A stretch of DNA of 64,000 bases from Botryosphaeria dothidea (taxonomy: Eukaryota > Ascomycota > Dothideomycetes > Botryosphaeriales > Botryosphaeriaceae): positions 682,001 through 746,000 of the forward strand of contig WWBZ02000002.1 of the NCBI GenBank assembly GCA_011503125.2, in the 5' to 3' direction. The first letter of the stretch is position 1, and the number at the start of each line of letters is the position of its first letter. The notes beneath the pieces were generated by a model, which saw nothing but the letters and a program-made list of their open reading frames with translations, made no database searches and had not been told where the DNA came from. The position numbers and the translations under genes are program-made. Below, in pieces: positions 22,994-34,645 of this stretch.

Positions 22994-24862
22994 ATGCCCG
23001 CCGTCAACGGTACCGCGCCTGCTCAGGTGCTCGACTACACCACCGCCCTGGAGGTTCTGAAGAAGGACTATGCTGAGTACGATGGCATCGACGTCCACAC
23101 CCTCATTGATTCTAAGAGGAACGGCGGTCTCACCTACAACGATTTCTTGGTCCTGCCTGGCTACATCGGTACGCTCGAGTTTCGCGAAGGGCGAGAGGTG
23201 ATCGCGACTGACTCTTCTCAAAGGCTTCCCCGCCGCCGAAGTCAACCTCGACACTCCTATCACCAAGCGCATTACTCTCAAGACTCCTTTCCTCTCGTCT
23301 CCCATGGATACTGTCACTGAGCATAACATGGCCATTCACATGGCTCTGCTCGGCGGTCTCGGTGTCATCCACCACAACTGCTCCATGGACGACCAGGCCG
23401 AGATGGTTCGCAAGGTCAAGCGTTACGAGAACGGCTTCATCCTCGACCCCGTCGTCATCTCTCCCAAGATGACCGTCGGCGAGGCCAGGGCTCTCAGGGA
23501 GAAGTGTGGCTTCGGTGGTTTCCCCGTGACCGGTACGTTCTTATATCTCCATCCTTGCAATAAGAGCACAAATTTCGATGATGTCTACACCAAATCATAT
23601 AACTTTCGTTCAACCGCAGCACGATTCCGTCGTGTGGGGAGAAAAATATTGTCTGAACAAACATACACTGCGCCTCGCATATCGTTCTCTCGTATATGCA
23701 CATGCTGACTGTCTATGTAGAGGCTGGTACTCTTCGCTCCAAGCTCATCGGTATCATCACCCCTCGCGATATCCAGTTCGAGAGGAACCTCGACCTCCCC
23801 GTCACCTCCGTCATGTCCACCGATCTCGTCACCGCCAAGACTGGCATCTCGCTTGAGGAGGCCAACGAGATCCTCCGCAGCTCCAGAAAGGGCAAGCTCC
23901 CCATCGTGGATGAGGAGGGCAACCTTGTTGCGCTTCTGTCCCGCTCCGATCTGATGAAGAACCTGAACTTTCCGCTCGCCTCCAAGCTTCCCGACTCGAA
24001 ACAGCTCATCTCTGCCGCCGCCATTGGCACCCGCCCCGAGGACAAGATCCGCCTCCAGAAGCTCGTGGAGGCTGGCCTTGACATTGTCATTCTCGACAGC
24101 TCTCAGGGCAACTCGATGTACCAGATCGAGATGATCAAGTATATCAAGGAGCAATACCCCGGTCTGGATGTCATTGGTGGTAACGTCGTTACCCGTGATC
24201 AGGCCGCTGCCCTCATCGCCGCTGGCGTTGATGGTCTCCGCATTGGTATGGGTAGTGGCAGTGCTTGCATTACCCAAGAGGTCATGGCTGTCGGCCGTCC
24301 TCAGGCCACCTCCGTCTACAATGTCACCCGCTTTGCTGCTCGCTTCGGCGTTCCTTGCATTGCGGACGGCGGTATTCAGAACGTTGGTCACATCGTCAAG
24401 GGTCTTGCCATGGGTGCCACCTCTGTCATGATGGGTGGTCTCCTTGCCGGTACTACGGAGTCTCCTGGTCAATATTTCGTCAGCCGTGAGGGTCAACTTG
24501 TCAAGGCTTACCGTGGCATGGGTTCCATTGATGCCATGGAGGACAAGAAGGCTGGTGCTGGTAGCACGGATGCTAAGGCCAGCAATGCTGGTACTGCTCG
24601 CTACTTCTCTGAGGGCGACAGGGTTCTGGTTGCCCAGGGTGTTTCCGGCTCCGTCCTTGACCGTGGTTCTATCACCAAGTTCCTGCCCTACCTTCAGGCT
24701 GGTGTTCAGCACTCTCTCCAGGACATGGGCATCACGAGCTTGACTGAGCTCCACCAGCACGTAGAGGAGGGCAAGGTTCGCTTCGAGCTCCGCACTGCTA
24801 GCGCCCAGGCCGAGGGTAACGTCCACGGTCTGCACAGCTTCGACAAGAAGCTCTACTCTTAA
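22994..24862 (+). CDS. Inosine-5'-monophosphate dehydrogenase
   Basis: Cytosolic enzyme that oxidises IMP to XMP with NAD+, the committed step of guanine nucleotide synthesis. Exons 22994-23168, 23224-23532 and 23721-24862 give about 541 residues, normal for eukaryotic IMPDH. The order is a beta/alpha barrel N-terminal half ([25 protein letters not shown]), a tandem CBS domain pair inserted at about 118-235 ([31 protein letters not shown]), then the barrel C-terminal half. The catalytic loop [12 protein letters not shown] has its Cys at about residue 344. [13 protein letters not shown] and KAYRGMGS are conserved; the Tyr before RGMG is the common residue, so nothing here suggests the mycophenolic-acid-tolerant variant known from a producer paralogue. 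It is divergent from IQGAP and convergent with the acyl-CoA dehydrogenase. The third codon positions favour C, fitting high expression. Confidence 0.97.
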
Positions 24863-25147
24863 GGGCAACGAGCAGGGGAAAAAAATGTGAAAAAGTGTTT
24901 TTCGGAGTTTTGGGGCAACCTTGGATGAGAATTTTGCGTCATGCGGCGTTCAATCAGTTGTATTGCACGGAGCACAACGAAAGATAGCCACATTCTTTTA
25001 GAAACCTGTTGCTTCATGCAATTGAGAAACGCAAAGTGGCTTGTATATTTTTCGGGAATTTTCTGCTCAAAGGTTATCTTATTGCGGTCTGTGATATGTT
25101 AAGAGCTTCAACAATCCCATAGATGGCCAGGAAAACACTATTGGAAA

Positions 25148-25202
25148 GGGGAGTCGAAGCATTCGCCCGAAACTTGGCTCCGCCCGAATGCTTCGACTCC
25201 CC
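25148..25202. repeat. Perfect 18-bp palindrome (hairpin) between converging genes
   Basis: Arms GGGGAGTCGAAGCATTCG (25148-25165) and its exact reverse complement (25185-25202) enclose 19 bases. It lies 286 nt after the IMPDH stop and 69 nt after the acyl-CoA dehydrogenase stop, so it would fall in or near both 3' untranslated regions. A related palindrome occurs at 39550-39630. No target duplication is evident. It could be a miniature inverted-repeat element, a transcript-end structure or a protein-binding site. Confidence 0.9.
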
Positions 25203-25270
25203 ACGAGATTACGTCAATTAACTCTTATTCCCGTACAACACGCCTGAAAAGTCCCAGTGTTGTCACTTCT

Positions 25271-26747
25271 TCAGTATGATTTCGGTAACCCAAGCACCCT
25301 CTCTCCAACATAGTTCAAACACATCTCCCTGCTCACCGGCGCGATCCTCGGCACCAAGCACTCCCTTAGATACCGCTCGACATGGTACTCCCTCGCGTAC
25401 CCCATCCCGCCGTGCGCCATCACCGCCCGCTCGCACGCCCGGGACGCCGCCTCCGCCGCCAGGTACTTGACCGCGTTCGCGTACTCGCCCGTCGCGCACC
25501 CGCCGTCGTACATGCGCGCCGCCTGGTTCACCATCAGCCGCACCGCCTCCAGCTCGCACCACGACGCCGCCAGCGGGTGCTGGACCCCTTGGTTCGCGCC
25601 GATGGGCCGCCCGAACACGACGCGCTCGCGCGCGTAGATCGCTGCGCGCCGGAGTGCCGCGAGACCGAGCCCGATGGCTTCGCCGGCGAGGAGGATGCGC
25701 TCAGCGTTCATGCCGTGCATGATGTGTTTGAAGCTTTTGGGGTGTGAGTAGGGACGTGGGGGGAGGGGGAAGAGGGTGGACTGACCCTGCTCCTTCGACG
25801 CCGATGCGGTCGGCGGCTGGTACGCGCCAGTCGGAGAAGTGCAGTGTGTTGGTGTCGACGGCGGCGCGGCCCATTTTGGGGATCTCGGCGATGGAGACGG
25901 CGGCGCGGTCGAGCGGCGTGTAGAAGAGCGAGAGGCCTTGGGAGGGCTTGGTAACTTTTGATAGGGGGGCGGTGCGCACGAGGATGAGGATTTTCGAGGC
26001 CCGTTGGGCGGTTGACGTCCAGGTTTTGCTGCCGTTGATCACGTATGTGGAGTTGTCTGATGGATCGATGGTGGCAGTGGATTGCAGCTTGAGCGTGTCG
26101 AGGCCGGTGTTGGGCTCGGTGACCGCGAAGCATGCTATTGATATAGTGAGTTCATGATTCAGTTATTCTTTCGGGAGAGGCGGCACACCTGTGTCCTTTC
26201 CCTCAATCAATGGCGGCAAGAAGCGTCTTTTCTGCTCTTCGCTTCCATACTTTATTACTGGGGATAGCCCAAAAATATTCATGTGTATACTGCTTGTTGC
26301 GGAGAAGCCACCGCCTGATTCGGAGATTGTCTGCATCATGGTCACGGCCTCGGTCAGACCGAGTTCGCTTCCACCGTACTCCGAAGGGGTGCATATGCCA
26401 AGCCAGTCATCTTTCGCGATGGCTGCTGTAAATTCGCTGGGCCACCGTTTGTTGTTGTCGCAGTCGAGCCAGTACTCGTCAGGAAACTTGGTGCATATCT
26501 TTGAGATGGCTTCGCGGACAGTGCGCTGGGATTCCGTGAGATCCGGGAGATCTGGGAGATATTCTGTGGCTCTTGCATTGATATATCTCTTGGCCTGCAT
26601 GAAAGATGGAAATACAGCTCTGAACCGAATTGTGTGTGGTCTTTGATTCGAGAATTTCAGAAGCCTCGGTACCTGCTTATGGGAAGCTACTTTGTACCCA
26701 AAAGAGCTAGCTTGTAATGGGACTTGGAGATGTTTGCAGGTGGCCAT
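25271..26747 (-). CDS. Acyl-CoA dehydrogenase (FAD flavoprotein)
   Basis: Predicted to introduce a 2,3-double bond into an acyl-CoA. Exons 26747-26189, 26134-25786 and 25733-25271 give about 456 residues, full length for the family. The first 50 residues are basic and hydroxylated and may direct it to mitochondria; the C-terminus (PKSY) is not a peroxisomal signal. The N-terminal helical domain has CTPSEYGGSELG; the middle beta domain has CFAVTEPNTGLD and VINGSKTWTSTA, the usual flavin/substrate-binding motifs; the C-terminal domain has RVVFGRPIGANQGVQHPLA and AHGGMGYAREY. Where medium- and short-chain enzymes have the catalytic Glu in IYEGT, this protein reads RIAPVS; a Glu in MNAERILLAGE lies where isovaleryl- and long-chain enzymes place theirs. 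Divergent from the CoA-transferase gene 313 nt away. Substrate not determinable. Confidence 0.9.
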
Positions 26748-27060
26748 GGCGATACAGGGGTGAATTGTGCAATGAGCTCTGCTTGAATATTCGTTTCTTT
26801 CTCAACTTGGGAATAAGAAATGGTCAATGCGATACTATTGTGGAGGTTTCGTGTGGAGAGAGAGCAACCTCGGGAAGGCTCCACGGCGCCGCGTGCAAGA
26901 CGCCGTCTGTGACGCGGGAACCCCGCAATTGCCTTTCGGGAAACCAAATGTGGATCAGCCGCTTCATCCTATTTGAACTTCCCAAAGTCCTCACTTTAGC
27001 GGACTTTAAGGCAATGACTCTTGATTTACTTTCTGGCATCTTTGAAGCAGGACGGACGCC
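26748..27060. promoter_or_regulatory. Divergent promoter of acyl-CoA dehydrogenase and CoA-transferase
   Basis: Only 313 nt separate the two start codons, so the genes probably share control elements. No specific motif can be assigned with confidence. Confidence 0.45.
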
Positions 27061-28591
27061 ATGTTCAGAAGTTCGGCAATTCGGAGGCTTCGGCTCCTCA
27101 CCAGGCAGTTGCGTCAACAGCAACCCCAAATTCGCGCGCCTGTGAGGTCCTTGGCAACAACTGCAGACAATACAGACAAATCTGGTGCTCTGGGTGGGCT
27201 GAAAATCCTAGACCTTTCGCGTATACTTGCTGTGAGTTTGTGCTTCCCAAGTATTAGCAGACTTGCTAATCACCGAAGGCACCTTTTTGTACACAAATAT
27301 TGGCCGATTATGGAGCAGATGTGATCAAAGTTGAGCAAAGAGGCAGCGGAGTTTGTTTCCCCTCTCTCAGGATGAATATAAATTTGACGCTTGATTGTCG
27401 CAGGATGATACCAGACAGTGGACTGTTAGTGGTGAAGCCGGAAAGTGGAAGACTGAAGGCCCCATGTCATTCTACTTCAACTCGGTAAATCGCAATAAAA
27501 GATCCATCACATTGGATCTCAAGAAGGCAGAGGGCCGGACGGTGTTGTTGGAGCTCGTGAAAGCGTCGGATATCCTGTAAGTCAGACCAACGTCAAGAGC
27601 GAAAATTGTGCTTACATCTGTCTCAGGATTGAGAACTTTGTGCCAGGGAAGGTTGAAGAGCTCGGTATCGGCTATGAAACTGTCTCGAAGATCAATCCAG
27701 CTATTATCTACGCATCGATATCTGGTAAGAGCAGTTTCCATGTGCCGCTATTAGTAACCTGACTGTGGTATAGGTTACGGCCCTTCAGGCCCATATCAAA
27801 GGCGTGCCGGTTACGACGCAATAGCTGCCGCGGAAGCTGGACTTATGCATATAACGGGGAATCCCGGTTCTCAGCCAGTGCGGCCTGGATTAGGCGTGGT
27901 CGATATGTGCACCGGCCTCTACCTACACGGCGCAATTCTGGCTGCCTTGCAGGCTCGCAATCAAAGTGGCAAAGGACAAAAACTCGACGCGTCTCTGTTT
28001 GAGACACAAGTCTCATTGCTGATCAATATCGGTGCCAATTGGTTGAACATGGGGCTCGAAGGCAAGCGCAACGGCAACGCGCATCCGAGTATTGCTCCGT
28101 ACAATACCTTCCAAACGAAGGATGGTTATCTAGCCATCGGAGCCAACAATGATCGGCAGTTCAAAATTCTTGCCGAAAGGCTTGGGAGACTCGATCTGTT
28201 AGAAGACCCTAGATTCAAGACAAACGCCATGCGAGTGCAGCATCGTGAGGCTATCGATGCGATTGTGGAGGGGCTGCTGAAGGAAAAGACGCTTGACGAG
28301 TGGATGGAGGTACTTGAGGGCAGTGGCCTTGCTCATGGTCCTGTGAACACAATCGAAAGAGTGTTCGAGCATCCGCAGATTCAAGCGCGCGACATGGTCG
28401 AATCGATAGCGTGCGAGGAGTTAGAAGGCGGGGAGGTGAAGGTGATAGGGGTCCCGATCAAGTTTGGGGATACGCCTGGGGAGATCCGAACACGAGCGCC
28501 CTACTTGGGAGAGCACACTGACGAGATCTTGAAGAAAATCGGGTACTCGGATGAGAAGATAGCATCGCTGAGGAAGAAGGCGGTCATCTAA
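27061..28591 (+). CDS. Class III (CaiB/BaiF) CoA-transferase, mitochondrial, SUGCT-like
   Basis: Transfers CoA between carboxylic acids. Exons 27061-27231, 27279-27350, 27404-27576, 27627-27724 and 27774-28591 give about 443 residues. The N-terminus is Arg-rich without acids for 35 residues (MFRSSAIRRLRLLTRQLRQQ), a clear mitochondrial presequence. Family motifs follow: GLKILDLSRILAAPFCTQIL, DYGADVIKVE, NRNKRSITLDL, ENFVPGKVEELGIG and SGYGPSGPY. The Asp in GVVDMCTGLYL sits where the family has its acyl-carrying catalytic Asp. The overall pattern resembles succinyl-CoA:glutarate CoA-transferase, but related enzymes use other dicarboxylates, so the substrate is inference. The second intron has an unusual GTTTGT donor, chosen because it alone keeps the frame. 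Head-to-head with an acyl-CoA dehydrogenase, which suggests joint use in catabolism of an organic or amino acid. Confidence 0.9.
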
Positions 28592-28926
28592 AGTGGGATG
28601 ACGGAGACGTTTGGAATGTGCTTGTGTGATCGAAACAGTCAGTTTGATGTGAATAGACGACCCAAGGCCTGGAATATCTATCAATCGATAGTGAACACAC
28701 AGAGGACTGCAGTAATGCACAGAATGCGATGAAGTTGATGGTGCTTGGAAATTGTCGCACTGTGTTTGGATCCCACGAGCCGCATCGTCACGGCGCAGTG
28801 GAAGTGCGAATAGCCGACTTTTTACCGGCTCGGGATCATTCGACATTCTCTCACCACGACCACGAGCTTCAGAACACCCACACGCCTACCCCATCCTCTC
28901 CACTCCGCGCCAATTGCTGCGTCACA
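28592..28926. other. Spacer between CoA-transferase and COX Vb
   Basis: Both genes run rightward. The spacer holds the 3' end of one and the promoter and leader of the other. Nothing else recognised. Confidence 0.4.
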
Positions 28927-29835
28927 ATGTTCCTCCAGCGCTCCGCCTTCGCCGTCGCTCGGCGCGCCGTCATCCGCCCCGTCGTCGCCCGCTCCTTCAC
29001 CTCTTCGATCGTCCGCCGTAAGCTCCCTGCCAACAACGCCGCTGCGCCGCCCACCATGCCACAATTGCTGATACAGTCCATCCAGGTGATGCCACCCAGG
29101 GCGACAAGAGGATGAAGAAGTTTGAGGGTTGGTCATTCCGCGCGCAATGAGATGCTGCGACGCGCCTAGGCTAATTCGCGCTCGCTGCCGCACACAGAGA
29201 TCCAGACTGAGGAGGACCTTCTTCCCCCGGGCGCCGCTCCCGGTTCCGTCCCCACCGACCTGGAGCAGGCCACCGGTCTCGAGCGCCTGGAAATTCTCGG
29301 CAAGATCCAGGGTGTCGACATCTTCGACATGAAGCCTCTGGACTCTTCCCGCAAGGGTACGACCTCGCCGAGTTTGAGGATGTCATGGAATTTACCTGAC
29401 ATCCGGATGGACCAATGGCACGCTAACGATGCTGGGTTCAGGAACCGTCGACAACCCGATCGTTGTCAGGTCCTTTGGCGATGAGCAGTACGCCGGCTGC
29501 ACTGGTGTCCCCGCTGACTCCCACGTTGTCAAGTGGCTGGTCGTACGTCGAACCGAAATTACCGATAGAAAAGTCAATGGACTAATATACTGTCAGATGT
29601 CCCGTGACCGCCCGCTTGAGCGCTGCCCCGAGTGCGGCAACTGCCTCAAGATGGAATACGTTGGCCCGACTGACGATGGCCACCACCACGACCACCACCG
29701 TACGCACCCATAGACACTAGACTATCACGGCGATATACTGACGATCATATAGACGGTGCTGACGGCGATGGTGCCCACAACTACGAGGGTGAGCCCAAGA
29801 CAATGGCCGACTTCGTCCGCCCCGAGTACCGGTAA
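28927..29835 (+). CDS. Cytochrome c oxidase subunit Vb (yeast Cox4 type)
   Basis: Nuclear-encoded zinc-binding subunit of mitochondrial complex IV. Six exons, 28927-29017, 29086-29127, 29198-29356, 29442-29542, 29597-29699 and 29753-29835, give about 192 residues. Exon 1 is a mitochondrial presequence (MFLQRSAFAVARRAVIRPVV). The body has the conserved EEDLLPPGAAPGSVPTDLEQ, GLERLEILGKIQG, DNPIVVRSF, YAGCTGVPADSH and ERCPECGNCLKMEYVG; the Cys residues of the last two form the zinc site known in this subunit. The tail is His- and Asp-rich (GHHHDHH) before ending VRPEYR. The high intron density for so short a protein is normal in filamentous ascomycetes. The fourth donor could be GTCGTA or GTACGT three bases later; the second keeps a Val before MSRDRP and is preferred. 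Confidence 0.96.
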
Positions 29836-30145
29836 ATAGCGAACAATTGCCAATCACAATTTACTCAGTTGTACATTCCACGGATGGTGTTGGGACGGTT
29901 GTGAAGAGCAGCTTTATTCTGTCAAGGACAGGGGATAGGGGTGTAGAATGTAGTAGTAAAGCATTTTCTTCCAGCAAGAAGACATGTCCGTGTTCGCCAA
30001 CCTTAAATTTTCCCGTCCGGCATATCAGTCATTACATCATTTTACACGCAGTTCCCGGCAGGGCCTATCGAGCCGGCATCGTCTGATCGGACCCCGCGCG
30101 AGGAGCAACTCGCATATTGAAACCCAATTATCCTCGTTTTCTATT
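29836..30145. other. Convergent spacer between COX Vb and Cgi121 genes
   Basis: Fits the two 3' untranslated regions. No palindrome like those at 25.1 and 39.6 kb is present here. Confidence 0.4.
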
Positions 30146-31031
30146 TTAAGATCCCTTCAGAGCCATGATCCCCAAGATGCAAGCTTCCATCTCTTTCTTG
30201 TCACCCCTTGGCGCAGCTTCTTCGGAAGTTGCACCGTTGAGGTGAGTGGCTCCGTTGGTCTGTTTCTTGTTCTTGGGAGGGTTCTTGCCTTTTTGGCTGG
30301 GTAGGGCCGCATCAAGCTTGTAAATCTTGCGTATCCGCGCCAAATCAGTGAAGTCAGCGAGGCTGCTGTCAGTGAAGGGGATGGCCGTCCCCTCAATAGA
30401 CTCAGAAAGGTGTGATTGGACTTGATCAGCGGAGACAGGAGCGTTTTCGGTGGAGACCTTGATAGCGAGCAGGGAGGAAGTCGTATCCTGGACGCCGAAC
30501 CGGCGGAAAGAGTCCGCGATCTGTAGAAGGGCAATATATTCGTTAAATTCGGGACTGGTTACACGGACGACAAATCAATAGCATAGGGGGCTGTGCATGC
30601 TATAGCAACGGACTGCCTAAGTGCTTACGTTGTTGTTCGGGCTCAACGAGAAGACGATCTCGGAATGCAGGTTACGGCTCTTCAAGCGGGCATTGAGGTG
30701 GTCGTTGAGCGCCCTGAAGACAGCGGCCAAGACATGAGTGGTCGAGAGGAGCTGGGGGCGCGCACAGGGACGTCAGCGACACGTGACAGACGGCTGGGAA
30801 GGCACAGACGAAATGAAAAATGGCGAGGCGGATGGGACGATGGATTTTTTGCTAGGGCGGGGGCAAGTGGCGGCATACCGCAGTGGCGTCAAGGAAGGCG
30901 TACTCGAAGGCTTGGTTGCCCTCGAGCAGCTGGCGACGCAGATAGGCGGCATTCTTGACGTCCTTGAACAGGGCGACGTGCACCGGCGCGTGGGACAGGT
31001 GCGGCAGCACGATGGTCTGGACGGCGGCCAT
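30146..31031 (-). CDS. KEOPS/EKC complex subunit Cgi121
   Basis: Small subunit of the KEOPS complex, which makes the N6-threonylcarbamoyl modification on A37 of ANN-decoding tRNAs and also affects telomeres and transcription in yeast. Exons 31031-30879, 30751-30629 and 30520-30146 give about 216 residues. The diagnostic features are the N-terminal [20 protein letters not shown], the central [15 protein letters not shown] and [21 protein letters not shown] (joined across intron 2), and later [15 protein letters not shown] Lys-rich insertion with a low-complexity stretch ([16 protein letters not shown]) sits near residue 175, before a final hydrophobic helix ([12 protein letters not shown]). 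Divergent from the Zn2Cys6 factor on the right. Confidence 0.93.
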
Positions 31032-31684
31032 TTTGGGGGGAGTCGGTGAACCGGGGGGGGCAAACAGGGAGAAGCGTGCGGGGCGGGCTGCCAGGAGGAG
31101 GGACGGTGTGCTCTGTCACTACACGAGGACGCAGGTCGCACGCACGCGCTGGGGCAGCTGTCAGAAGCAGCAGGGCAGCAGCGTGGATGGCTGGCGCGAC
31201 CGGGTGGGCGCGACGGCGGCGATCGCTCCCACGGTTCCTGTCGTCGGTCGGCTTATCAAGGGCTCTCGGACGGGATGGCGCTGCGCCTGCGCCTGTCGAG
31301 ACGAAAAGACGCCGCCCCTCGCGCCGCCGCCCGGCCAGGCACGTCCTCCTCTCGCGCGCCGTCCTCTCTCCGACAAGCACAGTCGCAGACGCTGCAGGCC
31401 GCCGATCGCGCTCACGTGACGGCCGACGAGAATAGCGCCTTGTCGTTAAGGAGCATAGACTGACCGAGCAAGAGCCAGGACGCCCTCTTCCCTCCCCGAC
31501 GCGCACCAGGCGGACCGCAAGCAGGCGCAATCCTCTCCTGTCGCGCCAGCCCAAGCCCAGGAGGACGCCTGCCGCTGCTTAAAGGCGCAAACTCCCCCAG
31601 CCCGGCCGGGCGGCATCTTCCACTCGGATACGGCATCTTCCACCCTCCACCACTGCGCTGGAACTGCCTGACGCCCGCGCGCAT
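31032..31684. promoter_or_regulatory. Divergent promoter of Cgi121 and a Zn2Cys6 factor
   Basis: A GC-rich 650-bp region. Frames of 120-220 residues on both strands arise from Arg/Pro-rich chance translation. No regulatory motif claimed. Confidence 0.4.
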
Positions 31685-34645
31685 ATGATGCCTGCGAAGC
31701 GGCCGCCGCCCTCGGGCGCAACGCCGGGCACCACTCCCAAGCAGCCCAAGACCGAGCATCAGACCGCCGACGACTTCAGCAGCAGCGTCAAGAAGAAGCT
31801 GTCGGCCTCGACCCGCACCGGCCAGGCATGCGACCGCTGCAAGGTAGGTGCAACAACCCGTCGCGTCGCACAGCGCGAGCCTAACAACCACCCGTTCAGG
31901 TTCGCAAGATCCGCTGCGACGGCCGCCCCGGCGGCTGCTCGCCCTGCGTGCAGAACAACACCGAGTGCAAGACGACCGACCGCATCACTGGTCGCGCCAC
32001 CACCCGCGGCCACACCGAGGCCCTTGAGTACGAAAACAACCAGCTCAAGGGCGCCCTGTACGCCCTGCAGCAGCAACTCAAGGAGATTGGCGTCGAACCA
32101 CGCATCCCCGCGAACGCTCAAGCTCCGCCTGGCTTCACCCCCAGCCCCCTACCTGAACCGTCGCCCGCCTGGCAAAATAGTCTCCCGCAACAGACCCAGA
32201 CGTGGGGCTCGACGCCGCCTGCACCAGCGCGTGCCCCCCTGTCCGTATCCAACTACCCCAATGTAACCGACGCGAATGGCATCCCGCGCGACACTGAGAC
32301 GCCTCAATTCCGCGGCCCGAACCTACCTACCTTCAGGACCGGCCTCCACGGCGACAATTACCTTGGCGTGTCTTCTGCAAACTCGGTGCTGAGCCCCATC
32401 AAGGGCACATCGCTGTCTTTCTATGGCATGGAGATTGACCTGAATGACTTTGTTCCTGACGATGTCGAGGATTCGAGTAACCCCGTCTCTTACCAGCATT
32501 TCCTCTCCGTTGCCTTCAATGCGCCGGATTGCCCAAGGCCGAAAAAGGAGGAGCTTCCCGCCAGTTATAGCGAGTGTGCCACATACGCCACTTGGTACTT
32601 TCGCGGCTTGCATCCGTACGCCCCAGTCTTGTATAAACCGCATTTCTTCGATTTGGTAAGCATTCCTCCTTTCTCAGGTGATTGTTTGTGCTTACACCAG
32701 TTCAGTTGTCGAGGATATACAGCGATCCCAACTACCAGCCGACCCCTGCCGAAGAAGTACAAGTACAGATGGTCCTGGCCTTCATCAAGTACCAATTTTC
32801 GGCCCGCAATGGCAATGCTGAGTCGCTGAAGCAAGCACATGCCCACTATCGCTATGCTCTAAGTTTCTTTTACACCCTGGTTAACAGTCACACCATCGCC
32901 GATGTCCAGGCTTTGACGATGATCTGTCTCCATCTTCGAAATTTTCCCAAACCCGGCGCTGCTTGGCTGATGTCGTCCATCACTTTCATGGTTTCTGTGG
33001 AACTTGGTCTGCACCGCTCTGCAAAGGCCTGGACGGATCTGGGACCGAAGCGAGATCCGATTGAGATCGAAACGCGAAAGCGTGTGTTCTGGGTCCTCCA
33101 TGGCGTGTACGTTGCACTTTGTGGAAGACTTGGACGTCCTATGCCTCTCCGAATGGAGGACATTGACGTTGAGTTTCCCGAGCCGATCCACGATTTCCTT
33201 CCGTCGGAAACCAACTTGACCGAGTTCCGGAAATGTTCGTTCCACGTTGGTCTTCAAGTTGTCCGGATTACCACTATCCATTCCGAGATGTACAGCACCA
33301 TTCACGCGGTAAGACAAAACCCCGAGTACTACACTCAACACCTTCGAAGATTGGAGGATGAGCACCGCAAGTGGAGAGATCAAGTGCCCGTGGAGCTACG
33401 CGAAGGTTCACGATCTGATTCTGAGAATTACATCTTCTCGCTTTACGTGCAATTCTGGGATCATGAGTTGACTCTCATGCTTCATCATCCGGCCATGTGT
33501 CGCTCGCGGGATCCGGAACTCATCAACTCGAACATGTCGATCTGCCTTGCGGCGACGTCGAAGATGGTTCGTTGTCTAGATGAAGTGAGAAAGTATAAGA
33601 GTCTGGACGCCACTTGGGTGAACTGCACCGCATGTCTAGCAGCGATGTTGACAACTCTCTTTGTCTATTCGCATCGCAAAGACGAAATCACGCAGTCGGA
33701 CATGGCAAAGCTGAAAGGCGAGATGGATATGTGGTGTATGATTATGGACGAGTGTGGCACGATTCTTGGTGAGCATTGAATGATCGTCCGTATGTTTCTG
33801 CAGCTAACTGTTTCACAGGATCCGGGAAGAGACTGGAAAAGGCTTGTCGTTCCATCATCGACCACACACTGTCGAACATCAGCCATCACCTCGCCAAGAA
33901 GACAGCAACTGCAGCTTCAGCTGTAGCGAATGTGTTGAAGACAGAACCAGACACTTCGCCTCGTCAAGAACCCACTCCAGCAACCCCATATCCACCCGCA
34001 AATGCGTACCCATCGGCATACGGCCATACGGTGAACGGGCATACAAACGTTCATAAGCCTTCCACCGGAGGATACATTCCTCCGGATGACCCTTCGATGG
34101 TTCAGCCCTCAAATTCCTATCCCACGGTTCCCACACAATATTCTTACGCAGATCGGACTCAAACGGGAATGTCGAGTTATCAGAACGGCGCATCTGGCTA
34201 CGCCCAGAGTCAGTACAACGTTCCGGTTTCAGACATGAATGCTGCACATGTGGCGGCGGCAGCTTCAGCGGCCGCGACGCAAGATTCCAGTGCAGCTTTC
34301 ACATATCCTCCAAGCAATCACGCCCCGTACGGTCAGGTTCAGAACCAGAGCGATGCGTGGCGTCAGTGGATGATGTCGAATTTGGGACCGCAAGACTATC
34401 ACCACGCTTCAACGCTCATGGCCTTGGGCCATACTGGTGGACGCGACAGTACGGTCTCGAGCGGACCGGAGGATACATCAGGCGTCATGACGGACATGCA
34501 TGCGGTAGCGGTCAATGGCCTCCACTCGCCGCATCCCGGCGTCAGCGCAGCAGCAGTTGCCCAGGCGGCGCATTCACAGGCCCAATTGTGGCCGCTCATG
34601 ATTTTCGACATTGGTCAACAAAACGGACCGAATGTTACGCAATGA
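31685..34645 (+). CDS. Zn2Cys6 transcription factor with fungal-specific regulatory domain
   Basis: Nuclear DNA-binding regulator. Exons 31685-31843, 31900-32655, 32706-33768 and 33819-34645 give about 934 residues. The zinc cluster CDRCKVRKIRC...CSPCVQNNTEC has C-x2-C-x6-C-x6-C-x2-C-x6-C spacing and is split by intron 1 after CDRCK, an intron position often seen in such genes. A short coiled coil follows (ALEYENNQLKGALYALQQQL), giving a dimerisation element. The central Fungal_trans domain runs through exon 3 (ALTMICLHLRNFPKPGAAWL, ASKMVRCLDEVRKYKSLD, with GRLGRPMPLRMEDIDVEFP). The exon 4 tail is Pro-, Ala-, Ser- and Gln-rich, suited to activation. I recognise the family but not the orthologue, and target genes are unknown. 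Confidence 0.92.

Noticed and set aside
23585..24868. 427-codon minus-strand frame antisense to IMPDH
   Set aside because: It mirrors the coding exon, depends on a non-ATG start and arises from strong codon bias; the plus-strand protein is an unmistakable IMPDH.
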